Shown here: one piece after another, positions 1 to 8,405 of the stretch
How the letters are laid out: every line of letters starts with the position of its first letter
Position numbering within the stretch: position 1 is the stretch's first letter
Position numbers and translations under genes: made by a program
Source of the DNA: CAZWUZ01 sp964637655 [NCBI: uncultured bacterium]
GTDB lineage: Bacteria; DAOPZR01
Direction of reading: 5' to 3'
Assembly (NCBI GenBank): GCA_964637655.1
Contig: CAZWUZ010000114.1
Location: forward strand, 1 to 11,276
DNA length: 11,276 bases
Notes under the pieces: model-generated
Seen by the model: the letters and a program-made list of their open reading frames with translations, nothing else
Told to the model about the DNA's origin: nothing
Database searches by the model: none

Positions 1-870
1 CAACGAGGGGCTGGGCAAGGTGCTGCGCATGGGGGCCTACGGCAAGGAGGTTATCACCCGCCTGCGCTGGATGGAAAAGGTGCTCGGGCCCGCGCTGCGC
101 GAGGCGGTGCAACTCGCCGGCGGCATCAAGCTCAAGCCGCTGATGGCGCAGGCGCTGCAGATGGGTGACGAGTGCCATAACCGCAACGTGGCGGCAACGT
201 CGCTTTTCCTGCGCGAACTGACGCCGCACCTGCTGGGAACGAAGGCGAGCAAGCGCACCATCCACAAGGTGTTCGCGTTCATCACCGGCAACAACCATTT
301 CTTCCTCAACATCGCGAGGGCGGCGGGCAAGCAACGGTGGCGCCGGCGGCGGACATCCCCTATTGCACGCTGATGCAGTTCATGGCGCGCAACGGTTATG
401 AGATCGGCATGCAGCTGGTCGCGCTCCCCGGGCAGTGGTTCACCGCGCCGGCGGGGAACCCGAAGGGACTCTATTTCCCGGGGTTCACGGAAAAGGACGC
501 CAATCCCGACATCGGTGATTCGACCATCACCGAGGCGGCGGCGCTCGGGGCGTTCGCCATGGCGGCGGCGCCCGCCATCGTCAAGTTTGTCGGCGGCGTG
601 CCGGCGGACGCGCTGCGCTACACGCGTGAGATGTACGAGATCACCCACACGCGCCACCGCGATTTTCAGATCCCGCAGCTCAACTTCGCGGGGACGCCGT
701 GCGCGGTGGACATCGTCAAGGTGCTGCAGACGGGGATCACCCCGGTGATCAATACCGGCATCGCGGGGAGGAAGCCGGGCGTCGGTCAGGTCGGCGCGGG
801 GCTGCTCTACGCGCCGCCGGCGATGTTCCGCGCCGCGCTCGAGGCGTTCGCGGCGAAATACGCGCAGTAA
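1..870 (+). CDS. DUF1116 (AllG/YlbE-like) protein, 5'-truncated by the window and frameshifted
   Basis: This is the C-terminal part of a DUF1116 family protein, the family of AllG (YlbE), a subunit of E. coli oxamate carbamoyltransferase. The reading frame is open from base 2 (NEGLGKVLRMGAYGKEV) and carries family-like blocks MGDECHNRN and ITGNNHFFLN. After the lysine codon at 329-331 the homology moves to another frame, from base 331 (ATVAPAADIPY), and continues through QWFTAPA, GLYFPGF, NPDIGDSTITE, FVGGVPADALRYTREMYEIT and NTGIAGRKPGVGQVGAGL to a TAA at 868-870. Joined, the two parts give about 290 residues, roughly the last 60% of a family protein. Without repair, the first frame stops at 373. 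Family membership is clear from recalled conserved blocks; the substrate is not. AllG-type proteins work with FdrA/AllF and AllH-type partners, which would lie upstream of this window. The cyclase-family gene follows after 68 bases, probably in the same operon. Confidence 0.82.
329..334 (+). other. Apparent one-base deletion (frameshift) in the DUF1116 gene
   Basis: Frame 2 reads GGC AAG CAA CGG and loses family similarity after AAG (329-331). The frame starting at base 331 reads GCA ACG GTG GCG CCG and carries the rest of the family sequence to the normal stop. One extra G (AAGGCAACG in place of AAGCAACG) would restore a continuous frame. No slippery X-XXY-YYZ heptamer is present, so programmed -1 frameshifting is unlikely. 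The cause is either a real inactivating deletion or a sequencing or assembly error close to the window edge. Confidence 0.8.
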
Positions 871-925
871 ATCATGCGCGCGGTGCGCGCGGCAGAACCC
901 ATCACGCCCCGCTACGGCGGGCAAC

Positions 926-930
926 GGAGG
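926..930 (+). promoter_or_regulatory. Ribosome binding site fixing the cyclase-family start
   Basis: GGAGG lies 8 bases before ATG 939. The frame is open far upstream, but no comparable site precedes the earlier candidate starts. Confidence 0.75.
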
Positions 931-938
931 ACGTGACA

Positions 939-1790
939 ATGAACGTGAAGATGTATGACCTGACGCAGCGCCTGAGTATCCATACCCCGCCCTGGCCGAG
1001 CTACATGCCGCTGCAGGTGCAGTATTTCAAGCGCATCGCCGGCGCGCACATGGGGCAGGGGGCGAACGGGCAGATCATCAAGACCAGCAACCACGTCGGC
1101 ACGCACATCGACGGCGAGATTCACTTCTTCGCCTCGGGGCGGACCATCGGCGAAGTGCCGCTGGACGAATGGTGCGGCGACGGCGTGGTGGTCGACATCA
1201 GCGACGCGGTCGAGGACTACTCGCTCTACACGCCGAAGATGCTGATGGAACGCGCCGAGATCCGCAAGGGTGACATCCTCATCATCAACACCGGCTACCA
1301 CCGCTACGGCTGGGACCAGCCGGAGTCGGACGAAGTGCGCTACATGGTCAAGCACCCCGGCCCGTCGCCTGATTTCCACCGCTGGGCGCTGGACATGAAA
1401 CTGAAGTGGATCGGCGTCGACTGCGGCAGCGCCGACCACCCGATGAACACCATCCTGCGCAGCTGGCACCCGAAACTGTTTGTCGAGTGCGAGAACAAGT
1501 TGAAGCGCGACTACGGGGTGACGTGGGACGAGATGTTCCCGCAGGAGGAGTACTACCAGGTGATGCACCTGAAACTCTTCCCCAAAAAACTGGTGCATGC
1601 GGAGAACATCGGCGGCGAGATCGACAAGCTGAAGAACAAGCGCACGTGGATCGGGCTGTTCCCGTGGCGCGCCATCGAACTGGAATCGTGCATCAGCCGC
1701 GTGGTCGCCTTCGAATTCGCGGGTGACGCGGCGAAGCCGAAGGCGGCAGCGAAACCGGCGGCCAGGAAGGCGGCGAAGCGGAAGCGGTAG
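939..1790 (+). CDS. Cyclase-family (KynB/isatin hydrolase-like) metal-dependent hydrolase
   Basis: The protein has 283 residues and belongs to the cyclase family (PF04199), whose characterised members include kynurenine formamidase KynB and isatin hydrolase; they hydrolyse amide bonds with a bound Mn or Zn. The signature HxGTHxDxxxH is complete: H52, H56, D58 and H62 in HVGTHIDGEIHF. Later family-like blocks are INTGYHRYGW, WIGVDCGSADHP and HAENIGG. ATG 939 is chosen because GGAGG (926-930) lies 8 bases upstream and the next residues fit the family start (MYDLTQRLS); an ATG at 951 is a weaker alternative. No signal peptide is seen, so a cytoplasmic location is likely. The last 20 or so residues are a basic Lys/Ala/Pro tail that the family does not normally need. 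The gene lies 68 bases after the DUF1116 gene and ends just before a strong hairpin, so the two probably share a transcript. The substrate is unknown; a linear or cyclic amide or ureide is a reasonable guess. Confidence 0.88.
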   Translation: MNVKMYDLTQRLSIHTPPWPSYMPLQVQYFKRIAGAHMGQGANGQIIKTSNHVGTHIDGEIHFFASGRTIGEVPLDEWCGDGVVVDISDAVEDYSLYTPKMLMERAEIRKGDILIINTGYHRYGWDQPESDEVRYMVKHPGPSPDFHRWALDMKLKWIGVDCGSADHPMNTILRSWHPKLFVECENKLKRDYGVTWDEMFPQEEYYQVMHLKLFPKKLVHAENIGGEIDKLKNKRTWIGLFPWRAIELESCISRVVAFEFAGDAAKPKAAAKPAARKAAKRKR

Positions 1791-1816
1791 GCGTCAGCGG
1801 CACAGCGGATATCAGA

Positions 1817-1842
1817 CACCCGGCGGCGGTTGCCGCCGGGTG
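1817..1842. terminator. Strong hairpin between convergent genes, probable terminator
   Basis: A perfect 11-bp stem, CACCCGGCGGC pairing with GCCGCCGGGTG, closes a GGTT loop. It is followed on the plus strand by a moderately T-rich stretch (TGTTGTTCGTTA). It lies 26 bases after the cyclase-family stop and 33 bases beyond the end of the convergent nitrilase gene, so it may serve both strands. The T tract is imperfect, so termination is likely but not certain. Confidence 0.72.
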
Positions 1843-1875
1843 TTGTTCGTTACCGCGCGCGTCGCGGCCGGCGGT

Positions 1876-2766
1876 TCAGCGTTTCCGGCTCGGGGCGTGG
1901 GGCGCCATGCGGCTCGTCGCCCGCCGCAGCAGGTGCGGCCGATAGCTGGCCAGGTTGCGGTCCCCGAGATGGTCGACCAGGAAGGGGACAGGGTACCCCG
2001 CCGTGCCGCGGCCGAGGCGGCCGGGGGCGAGCAGCGCGTAGACGATCTCCTCGCCGCTGCGCGCCAGCGCCAGTTTCTCCGCCGCCGGCGAGACGATCAT
2101 GCTGTGGCCGTAATAGAGCCCGCCCTTCGCATCCGTCCCCACGGCGTTGGCCGCGACCAGGTAGACGTTGTTCTCGTAGGCGCGCATGCGGTTGCTCATC
2201 TCCCAGATCTCGAAATGCCGCAGCAGCGCCGACGGGCGGGCGATGAACTCCGCCCCCTGTACCGCCTCGGCGCGGAGCAGCTCGGGAAAGTCGCCGTCGT
2301 AGCAGATGATGAGGCCGATGACCCCGAGTTTCGTGCGGAAGACCGGGATGGCGGTGCCGGGCGTCGTCCACCCGCCGTGGCGCACATGCTCCGTCGGGAA
2401 GGGGTGGGTCTTGCGGTAGCGGCCGAGGACCTTCCCGCCGTCGCCGAGGAGCAGCGCGCTGTTGAGCACCACGCCCGCGCGCGGGCCGCGCTCATAGGTG
2501 GGGAGCACGCAGAAACTGCGCGTCGCCTTGCACAGGCGGCGCAGCGGCTGCAGGTAGGTGCCGAGGTCGCGCGGGATGAGCGGATAAAAATCCTTCGCGG
2601 GCATGGCCGGGTTGAAACCCGAGGTGACCGACTCGGGGAACACGACCAGTTTCGCCCCGCTCTCACGCACCGCCTTCTCATGCCAGGCGCAGACCTTCTC
2701 CAGGTTGGCGTCGAACGCGTTCGGGGTGACGCTGATCTGCACGCTGGCAGCGATGAAATCCTGCAT
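1876..2766 (-). CDS. Nitrilase-superfamily carbon-nitrogen hydrolase (amidohydrolase)
   Basis: The protein has 296 residues and is a carbon-nitrogen hydrolase of the nitrilase superfamily, which cleaves amides, nitriles or carbamoyl groups through a catalytic cysteine. The triad is intact: E45 in VFPES, K119 in GRYRKTHPF and C155 in LIICYDGDFPE; E126 in the PTEH block is the frequent second glutamate. The N-terminal ASVQIS strand and the C-terminal ANAVG and YYGHSMIV blocks also fit. ATG 2766 is preferred over an upstream in-frame GTG at 2838. GGAG (2775-2778) sits 8 bases before the ATG, the family homology begins at this methionine, and the upstream GTG overlaps the predicted -10 box. There is no signal peptide, so the protein is probably cytoplasmic. 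It is transcribed divergently from mdcA and converges on the cyclase-family gene. The substrate cannot be told from the sequence: ureido acids, omega-amides and formamide-like compounds are all possible. Confidence 0.88.
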   Translation of the reverse strand: MQDFIAASVQISVTPNAFDANLEKVCAWHEKAVRESGAKLVVFPESVTSGFNPAMPAKDFYPLIPRDLGTYLQPLRRLCKATRSFCVLPTYERGPRAGVVLNSALLLGDGGKVLGRYRKTHPFPTEHVRHGGWTTPGTAIPVFRTKLGVIGLIICYDGDFPELLRAEAVQGAEFIARPSALLRHFEIWEMSNRMRAYENNVYLVAANAVGTDAKGGLYYGHSMIVSPAAEKLALARSGEEIVYALLAPGRLGRGTAGYPVPFLVDHLGDRNLASYRPHLLRRATSRMAPHAPSRKR

Positions 2767-2774
2767 GACGCACG

Positions 2775-2778
2775 CTCC
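2775..2778 (-). promoter_or_regulatory. Ribosome binding site for the nitrilase-family gene
   Basis: On the minus strand GGAG lies 8 bases before the ATG at 2766, which supports that start over the longer frame. Confidence 0.65.
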
Positions 2779-2837
2779 GTTTCGGGCGCCCACGCCCGTC
2801 CTCTGCACCGGCCGTGCGGCCGGCGTCATCGCCTGCA

Positions 2838-2867
2838 CTTATACCATCGCGGCGGCTGCGGCGGCAA
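2838..2867 (-). promoter_or_regulatory. Candidate sigma-70 promoter for the nitrilase-family gene
   Basis: On the minus strand TTGCCG (2867-2862) is separated by 18 bases from TATAAG (2843-2838), giving 4/6 and 5/6 matches to the sigma-70 consensus. The start codon would be about 65 bases downstream of the transcription start. The call rests on pattern only. Confidence 0.45.
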
Positions 2868-2886
2868 ACTCCCGCGGTTCCGGCCG

Positions 2887-2902
2887 TTGCCGAAGCCGGC
2901 AA
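2887..2902. promoter_or_regulatory. Perfect 16-bp palindrome overlapping the mdcA promoter, possible operator
   Basis: TTGCCG-AAGC-CGGCAA is an inverted repeat with 6-bp arms and a 4-base centre. It covers the proposed -35 box and part of the spacer. A third copy of the arm (CGGCAA, 2862-2867) forms the -35 box of the divergent promoter. The placement suits a repressor or an activator controlling both genes. The hexamer is not rare in GC-rich DNA, so chance is possible. Confidence 0.35.
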
Positions 2903-2916
2903 AAAAATGGTATGGT
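2887..2916 (+). promoter_or_regulatory. Candidate sigma-70 promoter for the mdcA operon
   Basis: TTGCCG (2887-2892), an 18-base spacer and TATGGT (2911-2916) match the consensus at 4/6 positions each. The -10 box is 27 bases before ATG 2944. The spacer holds an A7 tract. The -35 box and spacing equal those of the divergent promoter. Confidence 0.45.
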
Positions 2917-2943
2917 GGTGGCATCATCAGACAGGAGCCGGCC

Positions 2944-4584
2944 ATGGCACACACCACCCGTAAGGAAAACTACCAGGCGCGCCGCACGGCGGGGGCGCAG
3001 GCCGCCGCCGCCAGCGGCAGATTCGTCGCGCGCGACCAGGCGGCGGCCCTGCTTGCGGCGGTGATCCGCAGCGGCGACCGCGTCTGCCTCGAGGGGGACA
3101 ACCAGAAGCAGGCGGACTTCCTCGCCCGCACCCTGGCCGCGCTCGACCCGCAGCAGGTGCACGACCTGCACATGGTGCAGTCGTCGATCGTGCTCCCCGA
3201 GCACCTCGACGTGTTCCGCAAGGGGATTGCCCGCAAACTTGATTTCGCCTACTCCGGGCCGCAGAGCAAGGCGCTGGCCGCGCTGGCGGCGGACGGGACG
3301 GTGCAGCTCGGCGCCATCCACACCTACCTCGAACTGTACGGGCGTTATTTCCTCGACCTGACCCCGCAGGTGGCGCTGCTGGTGGCGGATTCCTGCGATG
3401 CGCAGGGCAACCTGTTCACCGGCAACAACACCGAGGACACGCCGACCATCGCTGAGGCGACGCACTTTTCCCACGGCATCGTCATCGTCCAGGTGCGCGA
3501 ACAAGCCGACACCCTCCCCCGCGTCGACATCCCGGCCGACTGGGTCGATTTCATTGTCGTTACCGGCGAACCCGGCCACCTGCAGCCGCTCTTCACGCGC
3601 GACCCGGCGAAGATCACCGGGCAGCAGGTGCTGATGGCGATGCTGGCGCTCAAGGGGATCTACCGCGAGTACCGGGTGAAGTCGCTGAACCACGGCATCG
3701 GCTACGCCACTGCCGCCATCGAACTGCTCTTTCCGACCTACGGCGCCGAACTCGGGCTCAAGGGCACGGGGTGCACGCACTGGATCCTCAATCCCCACCC
3801 GACGATGATCCCGGCGATTGAGGCGGGGTTCGTGGAGCGCATCCACAGTTTCGGCGGCGAACCGGGGATGGAACGCTACGTGCGCGAGCGCGGCGACATC
3901 TTTTTCATCGGCAGCGACGGGTACATGCGCTCCAACCGCTGCGCCGCGCATTTCGCGGGACTCTATGCCATCGACCTGTTCATCGGCGCCACGCTGCAGC
4001 TCGACCGGCACGGCAACAGCTCGACCGCCATCCGCGGGATGATCGCGGGCTTCGGCGGCGGTCCGAACCTCGGCGGCACGGCCCCCGGCCAGCGCCACAT
4101 CAGCGAAGCGAACCGCCGCGCCGGGCGCACCGAGGACGGCATCTTCAAACCGCGCAAACTGGTGGTGCAGATGACCCCGACGGTGAGCGAAAAGAAGGCC
4201 ATCCCGGTCTTCGTCGAGGAACTCGACGCGGTGGGACTGGCGAAGGACGGCGTCTTTGCCGCGCCGCCGGTGATGATCACCGGCGACCAGCTCACCCATA
4301 TCGTCACGGAACAGGGGATCGCCTATCTTGACCGCTGCCCGGACCTCACGGTACGGCGGCAGGCGATTGCGGCGGTGGCGGGCGACACCCCGGTCGGGCG
4401 CACCTCGACGGCGGCGGCGGTCGAGGAATTGCGCCGGCGGAAGATCGTGCAGACCCCGGTGGACCTCGGCATCGATCCGGCCACGGCCACGCCCGACCGG
4501 CTGGCGGCGCGCAGCATCGACGACCTGGTGCGCATCTCCGGCGGTTTGTACGACCCGCCGGCGCAGTTTCGCAAGCGCGGCTGA
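2944..4584 (+). CDS. mdcA: Malonate decarboxylase alpha subunit / acetyl-CoA (or acetyl-ACP):malonate transferase
   Basis: The protein has 546 residues, the usual length for MdcA/MadA. In known systems this subunit exchanges acetate for malonate on a thioester, making malonyl-S-ACP; the isolated subunit can also act as an acetyl-CoA:malonate CoA-transferase. MdcA-type blocks run through the chain: GDRVCLEGDNQKQADFL (about 44-60), SGPQS (104-108), GAIHTYLELYGR (123-134), SLNHGIGYATAAIELL (from 247), LNPHPTMIPAIEAGFVE (from 282), NRCAAHFAGLYAIDLFIGAT, RKLVVQM and the C-terminal GGLYDPPAQFR. AGGAG (2933-2937) lies 6 bases before ATG 2944. The long open frame upstream of this ATG is only GC-driven read-through. 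The protein is soluble, with no membrane segment. It opens a seven-gene unit whose next five members after it include all parts of a biotin-dependent Na+ pump. No ACP gene accompanies it, so free CoA esters are its likely substrates here; this last point is inference. Confidence 0.9.
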   Translation: MAHTTRKENYQARRTAGAQAAAASGRFVARDQAAALLAAVIRSGDRVCLEGDNQKQADFLARTLAALDPQQVHDLHMVQSSIVLPEHLDVFRKGIARKLDFAYSGPQSKALAALAADGTVQLGAIHTYLELYGRYFLDLTPQVALLVADSCDAQGNLFTGNNTEDTPTIAEATHFSHGIVIVQVREQADTLPRVDIPADWVDFIVVTGEPGHLQPLFTRDPAKITGQQVLMAMLALKGIYREYRVKSLNHGIGYATAAIELLFPTYGAELGLKGTGCTHWILNPHPTMIPAIEAGFVERIHSFGGEPGMERYVRERGDIFFIGSDGYMRSNRCAAHFAGLYAIDLFIGATLQLDRHGNSSTAIRGMIAGFGGGPNLGGTAPGQRHISEANRRAGRTEDGIFKPRKLVVQMTPTVSEKKAIPVFVEELDAVGLAKDGVFAAPPVMITGDQLTHIVTEQGIAYLDRCPDLTVRRQAIAAVAGDTPVGRTSTAAAVEELRRRKIVQTPVDLGIDPATATPDRLAARSIDDLVRISGGLYDPPAQFRKRG

Positions 4585-4619
4585 GCGGACCGGCGGTGGT
4601 GGCGCGGCCCCAAAAGAGG

Positions 4620-4625
4620 TATACT
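4620..4625 (+). promoter_or_regulatory. Possible -10 element (TATACT) between mdcA and the carboxyltransferase gene
   Basis: TATACT lies 30 bases before ATG 4655 in a short A-rich patch (CAAAAGAGGTATACT) that resembles the sequence before mdcA (CAAAAAAATGGTATGGT). No good -35 box is visible 16-18 bases upstream. A weak internal promoter is possible. The gap between the two genes is 70 bases, with no terminator hairpin recognised in it. Confidence 0.25.
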
Positions 4626-4654
4626 GCACCGACTGGCACAGTCAGGAGCGGCAC

Positions 4655-6262
<1,608 letters not shown>

Positions 6263-6265
6263 GCG

Positions 6266-6730
6266 ATGACCATGGACAACGCCACGCTGCTGACGGGCTT
6301 GAACATGACCATCATCGGGATGGGGATCGTCTTCGTCATGCTCGAACTGCTGGCGGAACTGATGCGGCTGATCGACAAGGTCTTTCCCGAGCGGGAAACC
6401 GCGATGGGCGCGGCGAAAAAAATGGTTACGGAAGTCGGCCGGGCGGTCAAGCCGCTGACCGACGCGGCGAAACCGCTGACGGATGCCGCCAGCGCGGTGA
6501 CCCGCCCGCTGACCGACGCGGCGACCGGGATGGCCAACGCGGCCTCGGAGATCGCGCGCCCGCTGACGCAGGCGGCGGCGGACATGGCCAAGCCGGTGGC
6601 GCGCAAGGACGTGCACGGCCCGATACCGTATGCGTACATTGCCGCAGCCATGCTGCACCACTACCGGCGCACCCTGCGGAAAACCGCGGTCAACCTGCAT
6701 CACACGGCGAAGACGTGGTGGCGGCGGTGA
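6266..6730 (+). CDS. OadG/MmdD-like small membrane subunit of the Na+-pumping decarboxylase
   Basis: The protein has 154 residues and the architecture of the gamma/delta subunits (OadG, MmdD) that tie the carboxyltransferase and the biotin carrier to the membrane pump. One N-terminal membrane segment (about 8-30, LLTGLNMTIIGMGIVFVML) is followed by a charged stretch and an Ala-rich linker with five helix-spaced proline motifs at 63, 70, 81, 99 and 110. The C-terminal block is PIPYAYIAAAMLHHYRR, resembling the conserved AAIAAA-type end of OadG proteins. Histidines 117, 131, 132, 145 and 146 could bind a metal, as OadG of Klebsiella binds zinc; this is inference. The start is 3 bases after the previous stop and lacks a clear Shine-Dalgarno site, so translation is probably coupled. 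ATG 6272 (residue 3) is an alternative start. The linker is longer and more repetitive than in a typical OadG. Identification rests on architecture and position more than on strong sequence identity. Confidence 0.78.
   Translation: MTMDNATLLTGLNMTIIGMGIVFVMLELLAELMRLIDKVFPERETAMGAAKKMVTEVGRAVKPLTDAAKPLTDAASAVTRPLTDAATGMANAASEIARPLTQAAADMAKPVARKDVHGPIPYAYIAAAMLHHYRRTLRKTAVNLHHTAKTWWRR
6452..6524 (+). repeat. Direct repeat inside the OadG-like gene encoding PLTDAA units
   Basis: A 19-base sequence, CCGCTGACCGACGCGGCGA, occurs exactly at 6452-6470 and 6506-6524, 54 bases (18 codons) apart. A diverged copy lies between them (CCGCTGACGGATGCCGCC, 6473-6490). A further protein-level copy, RPLTQAA, is at residues 98-104. 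All copies stay in frame, which suggests growth by internal duplication. Confidence 0.8.
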
Positions 6731-6740
6731 GGAGACGACG

Positions 6741-7199
6741 ATGCCGAAATACCTGATCAACATCAACGGTGAGGAACAGACGGTTGACCTGGTCGAAATC
6801 AGCGACCGGACCTATCGCGTCACCATCGACGGGGTTGCCTACTCGGGACATGTCGAGGAAATATCACGCATGCTGCCCGACGAGGCGCCGGCGGAGAAGG
6901 TGGTGATCGCGCCGCTGCCGGTCCCCGTGCCGCTGCCGGCCGCGCCGGTGCCGGCACCGGCGGCGGCGGCAGCGGCGGGAAACCTGGAAATGCGCGCGCC
7001 GCTGGCCGGGACAATCATCGCCGTACGGACGCAGCCGGGCGCCGCGGTACGGACCGGCGACCTGCTGCTGCTGCTCGAAGCGATGAAAATGGAGACCGAG
7101 ATCGTCGCGGTGAGCGACGGCACGGTCGGCGCGGTGGTGGTGCATCCGGGACAGACGGTGCAGGCGGGTGAACTGCTCCTGACGCTGGTGAAGCACTGA
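6741..7199 (+). CDS. Biotin carboxyl carrier protein of the decarboxylase (MmdC/MadF-like gamma subunit)
   Basis: The protein has 152 residues and carries the biotin that shuttles CO2 from the carboxyltransferase to the membrane beta subunit. The N-terminal part (1-45; [20 protein letters not shown]) is the short domain found in MmdC and OadA-type carriers. A Pro/Ala-rich flexible linker follows (about 57-79). The C-terminal biotinyl domain (81-152) holds the motif EAMKMET with K116 as the biotin site, and APLAGTI and [13 protein letters not shown] on either side. AGGAG (6730-6734), overlapping the previous stop, lies 6 bases before ATG 6741. The mdcA and mmdA neighbours make this a decarboxylase carrier rather than an acetyl-CoA carboxylase AccB; no biotin carboxylase gene is present. 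It needs a biotin ligase encoded elsewhere. Confidence 0.92.
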   Translation: MPKYLININGEEQTVDLVEISDRTYRVTIDGVAYSGHVEEISRMLPDEAPAEKVVIAPLPVPVPLPAAPVPAPAAAAAAGNLEMRAPLAGTIIAVRTQPGAAVRTGDLLLLLEAMKMETEIVAVSDGTVGAVVVHPGQTVQAGELLLTLVKH

Positions 7200-7201
7200 C
7201 C

Positions 7202-8335
7202 ATGGACTGGGCACTGCTCGCCGCCGACTTCCAGAAATTCTGGGGCATGATGGGCTTTCAGCAGTACACGCTGCAGCAGGGCATCATGCTTGCGGTTTCC
7301 TGCGTCCTGCTGTACCTGGCCATTGCCCACAAGTTCGAGCCGCTGCTGCTGCTGCCCATTGCCTTCGGTTCGCTGCTCACCAATTTTCCGCTGACCGGCA
7401 TCACCGACAATGCGCCCGGCGGCCTGCTGTATTTCCTCTACCTCGGGGTGGAGCAGGACATCTGGCCCTGCCTGATTTTCCTCGGTCTGGGCGCCATGAC
7501 CGATTTCGGGCCGCTCATCGCCAACCCCAAAACCTTTCTGCTCGGTGCGGCGGCGCAATTCGGCGTTTTCGGCACGCTCTTCGGGGCGCTGGCGCTCGGC
7601 TTCACGGCGAAGCAGGCGGGCGCCATCGGCATCATCGGCGGCGCGGACGGGCCGACGGCCATCTACCTGACGTCGAAACTGGCGCCCGAGCTGCTCGGGC
7701 CCGTCGCAGTGGCGGCTTATTCCTACATGGCGCTGGTGCCGCTCATCCAGCCCCCCATCATGCGCCTGCTGACGACGCGCAAGGAGCGGCTGGTGCGCAT
7801 GCCGCAGGTGAAAGCCGTGTCGCGCACGGCCAGAATCGTGTTTCCCATTCTCAGCACCATTGTCTGCGCGCTGATCGTGCCGCCGGCAACCCCGCTCATC
7901 GGCATGCTGATGTTCGGCAACCTGATGCGCGAATCGGGGCTGGTCGACCGCCTGAGCAAGTCGGCGCAGAACGAGATCATCAACGTCTGCACCATCTTCG
8001 TCGGGCTGGCGGTGGGGGGGAGCATGAAGGCGGAGACCTTCCTGCAGTTCTCCACCATCAAGATCATCGTGCTCGGGCTGACGGCATTCGCCTTCGGCAC
8101 GGCGGCGGGGGTCGTGCTCGGCAAGATCATGTACTGGGTGACGCGCGGCAAGGTCAACCCGCTGATCGGTGCGGCGGGGGTGTCGGCGGTGCCGATGGCG
8201 GCGCGCGTGGTGCAGAAGGTCGGGCAGGCGGAGGATCCGGGCAATTTCCTGCTGATGAACGCCATGGGTCCGAACGTTGCCGGCGTGATTGGCACGGCAA
8301 TAGCAGCCGGCGTGCTGTTGTCGCTGCTGGGGTAG
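7202..8335 (+). CDS. Na+-translocating decarboxylase beta subunit (MmdB/OadB/GcdB/MadB family)
   Basis: The protein has 377 residues and is a polytopic inner-membrane protein (PF03977). It decarboxylates carboxybiotin and couples this to Na+ export. Hydrophobic segments span most of the chain, for example 28-60, 73-102, 108-131 and the C-terminal 30 residues. Key family residues are present: D149 in [13 protein letters not shown], matching the essential Asp203 of Klebsiella OadB, and N319, G323 and S328 in [17 protein letters not shown], spaced exactly like OadB N373, G377 and S382. GPLIANP and [12 protein letters not shown] are also typical. The start ATG 7202 follows the carrier stop after 2 bases with only a weak Shine-Dalgarno site, so translation is probably coupled. 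Paralogues for oxaloacetate, glutaconyl-CoA, methylmalonyl-CoA and malonate decarboxylases share these residues, so substrate must be read from the neighbours and no symbol is given. Confidence 0.94.
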   Translation: MDWALLAADFQKFWGMMGFQQYTLQQGIMLAVSCVLLYLAIAHKFEPLLLLPIAFGSLLTNFPLTGITDNAPGGLLYFLYLGVEQDIWPCLIFLGLGAMTDFGPLIANPKTFLLGAAAQFGVFGTLFGALALGFTAKQAGAIGIIGGADGPTAIYLTSKLAPELLGPVAVAAYSYMALVPLIQPPIMRLLTTRKERLVRMPQVKAVSRTARIVFPILSTIVCALIVPPATPLIGMLMFGNLMRESGLVDRLSKSAQNEIINVCTIFVGLAVGGSMKAETFLQFSTIKIIVLGLTAFAFGTAAGVVLGKIMYWVTRGKVNPLIGAAGVSAVPMAARVVQKVGQAEDPGNFLLMNAMGPNVAGVIGTAIAAGVLLSLLG

Positions 8336-8343
8336 GAAACAGC

Positions 8344-8383
8344 GGGGCGGCAGTCGCCCCCGTACGGCGGCGCTCGCGCGCCG
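8344..8383 (+). other. Two tandem hairpins between the pump beta gene and fabF
   Basis: The 70-base gap holds GGGGCG-GCAGT-CGCCCC (8344-8360) and CGGCGC-TCGC-GCGCCG (8368-8383), both with perfect 6-bp stems and no T tract after them. They could reduce read-through, protect the upstream mRNA from 3' decay, or be chance in GC-rich DNA. A strong ribosome binding site for fabF follows. Confidence 0.4.
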
Positions 8384-8405
8384 CGAATGACAGGAGGTAT
8401 CAGCA

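Noticed and set aside
331-340. Programmed -1 frameshifting in the DUF1116 gene
   Set aside because: No slippery heptamer is visible at the shift point and I recognise no downstream stimulator; a simple base deletion explains it.
2767-2838. Longer nitrilase start at GTG 2838
   Set aside because: It overlaps the predicted -10 box, has no ribosome binding site and adds residues without family similarity.
1723-2943. Extension of the mdcA frame upstream to 1723
   Set aside because: It would cross a terminator, the nitrilase gene and both promoters; AGGAG before ATG 2944 and the normal MdcA length fix the start.
2839-4629. Long open frame of 596 codons on the minus strand opposite mdcA
   Set aside because: Its Arg/Asp/His-rich translation matches no family and mirrors the codon bias of the true gene; such shadows are usual in GC-rich DNA.
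4328-4654. Upstream extension of the mmdA frame into mdcA
   Set aside because: The translation there is Arg-rich shadow sequence; ATG 4655 has a good ribosome binding site and begins MmdA-like sequence.
8336-8405. A strong terminator separating the pump genes from fabF
   Set aside because: The two hairpins are short and neither is followed by a T tract, so co-transcription is still likely.
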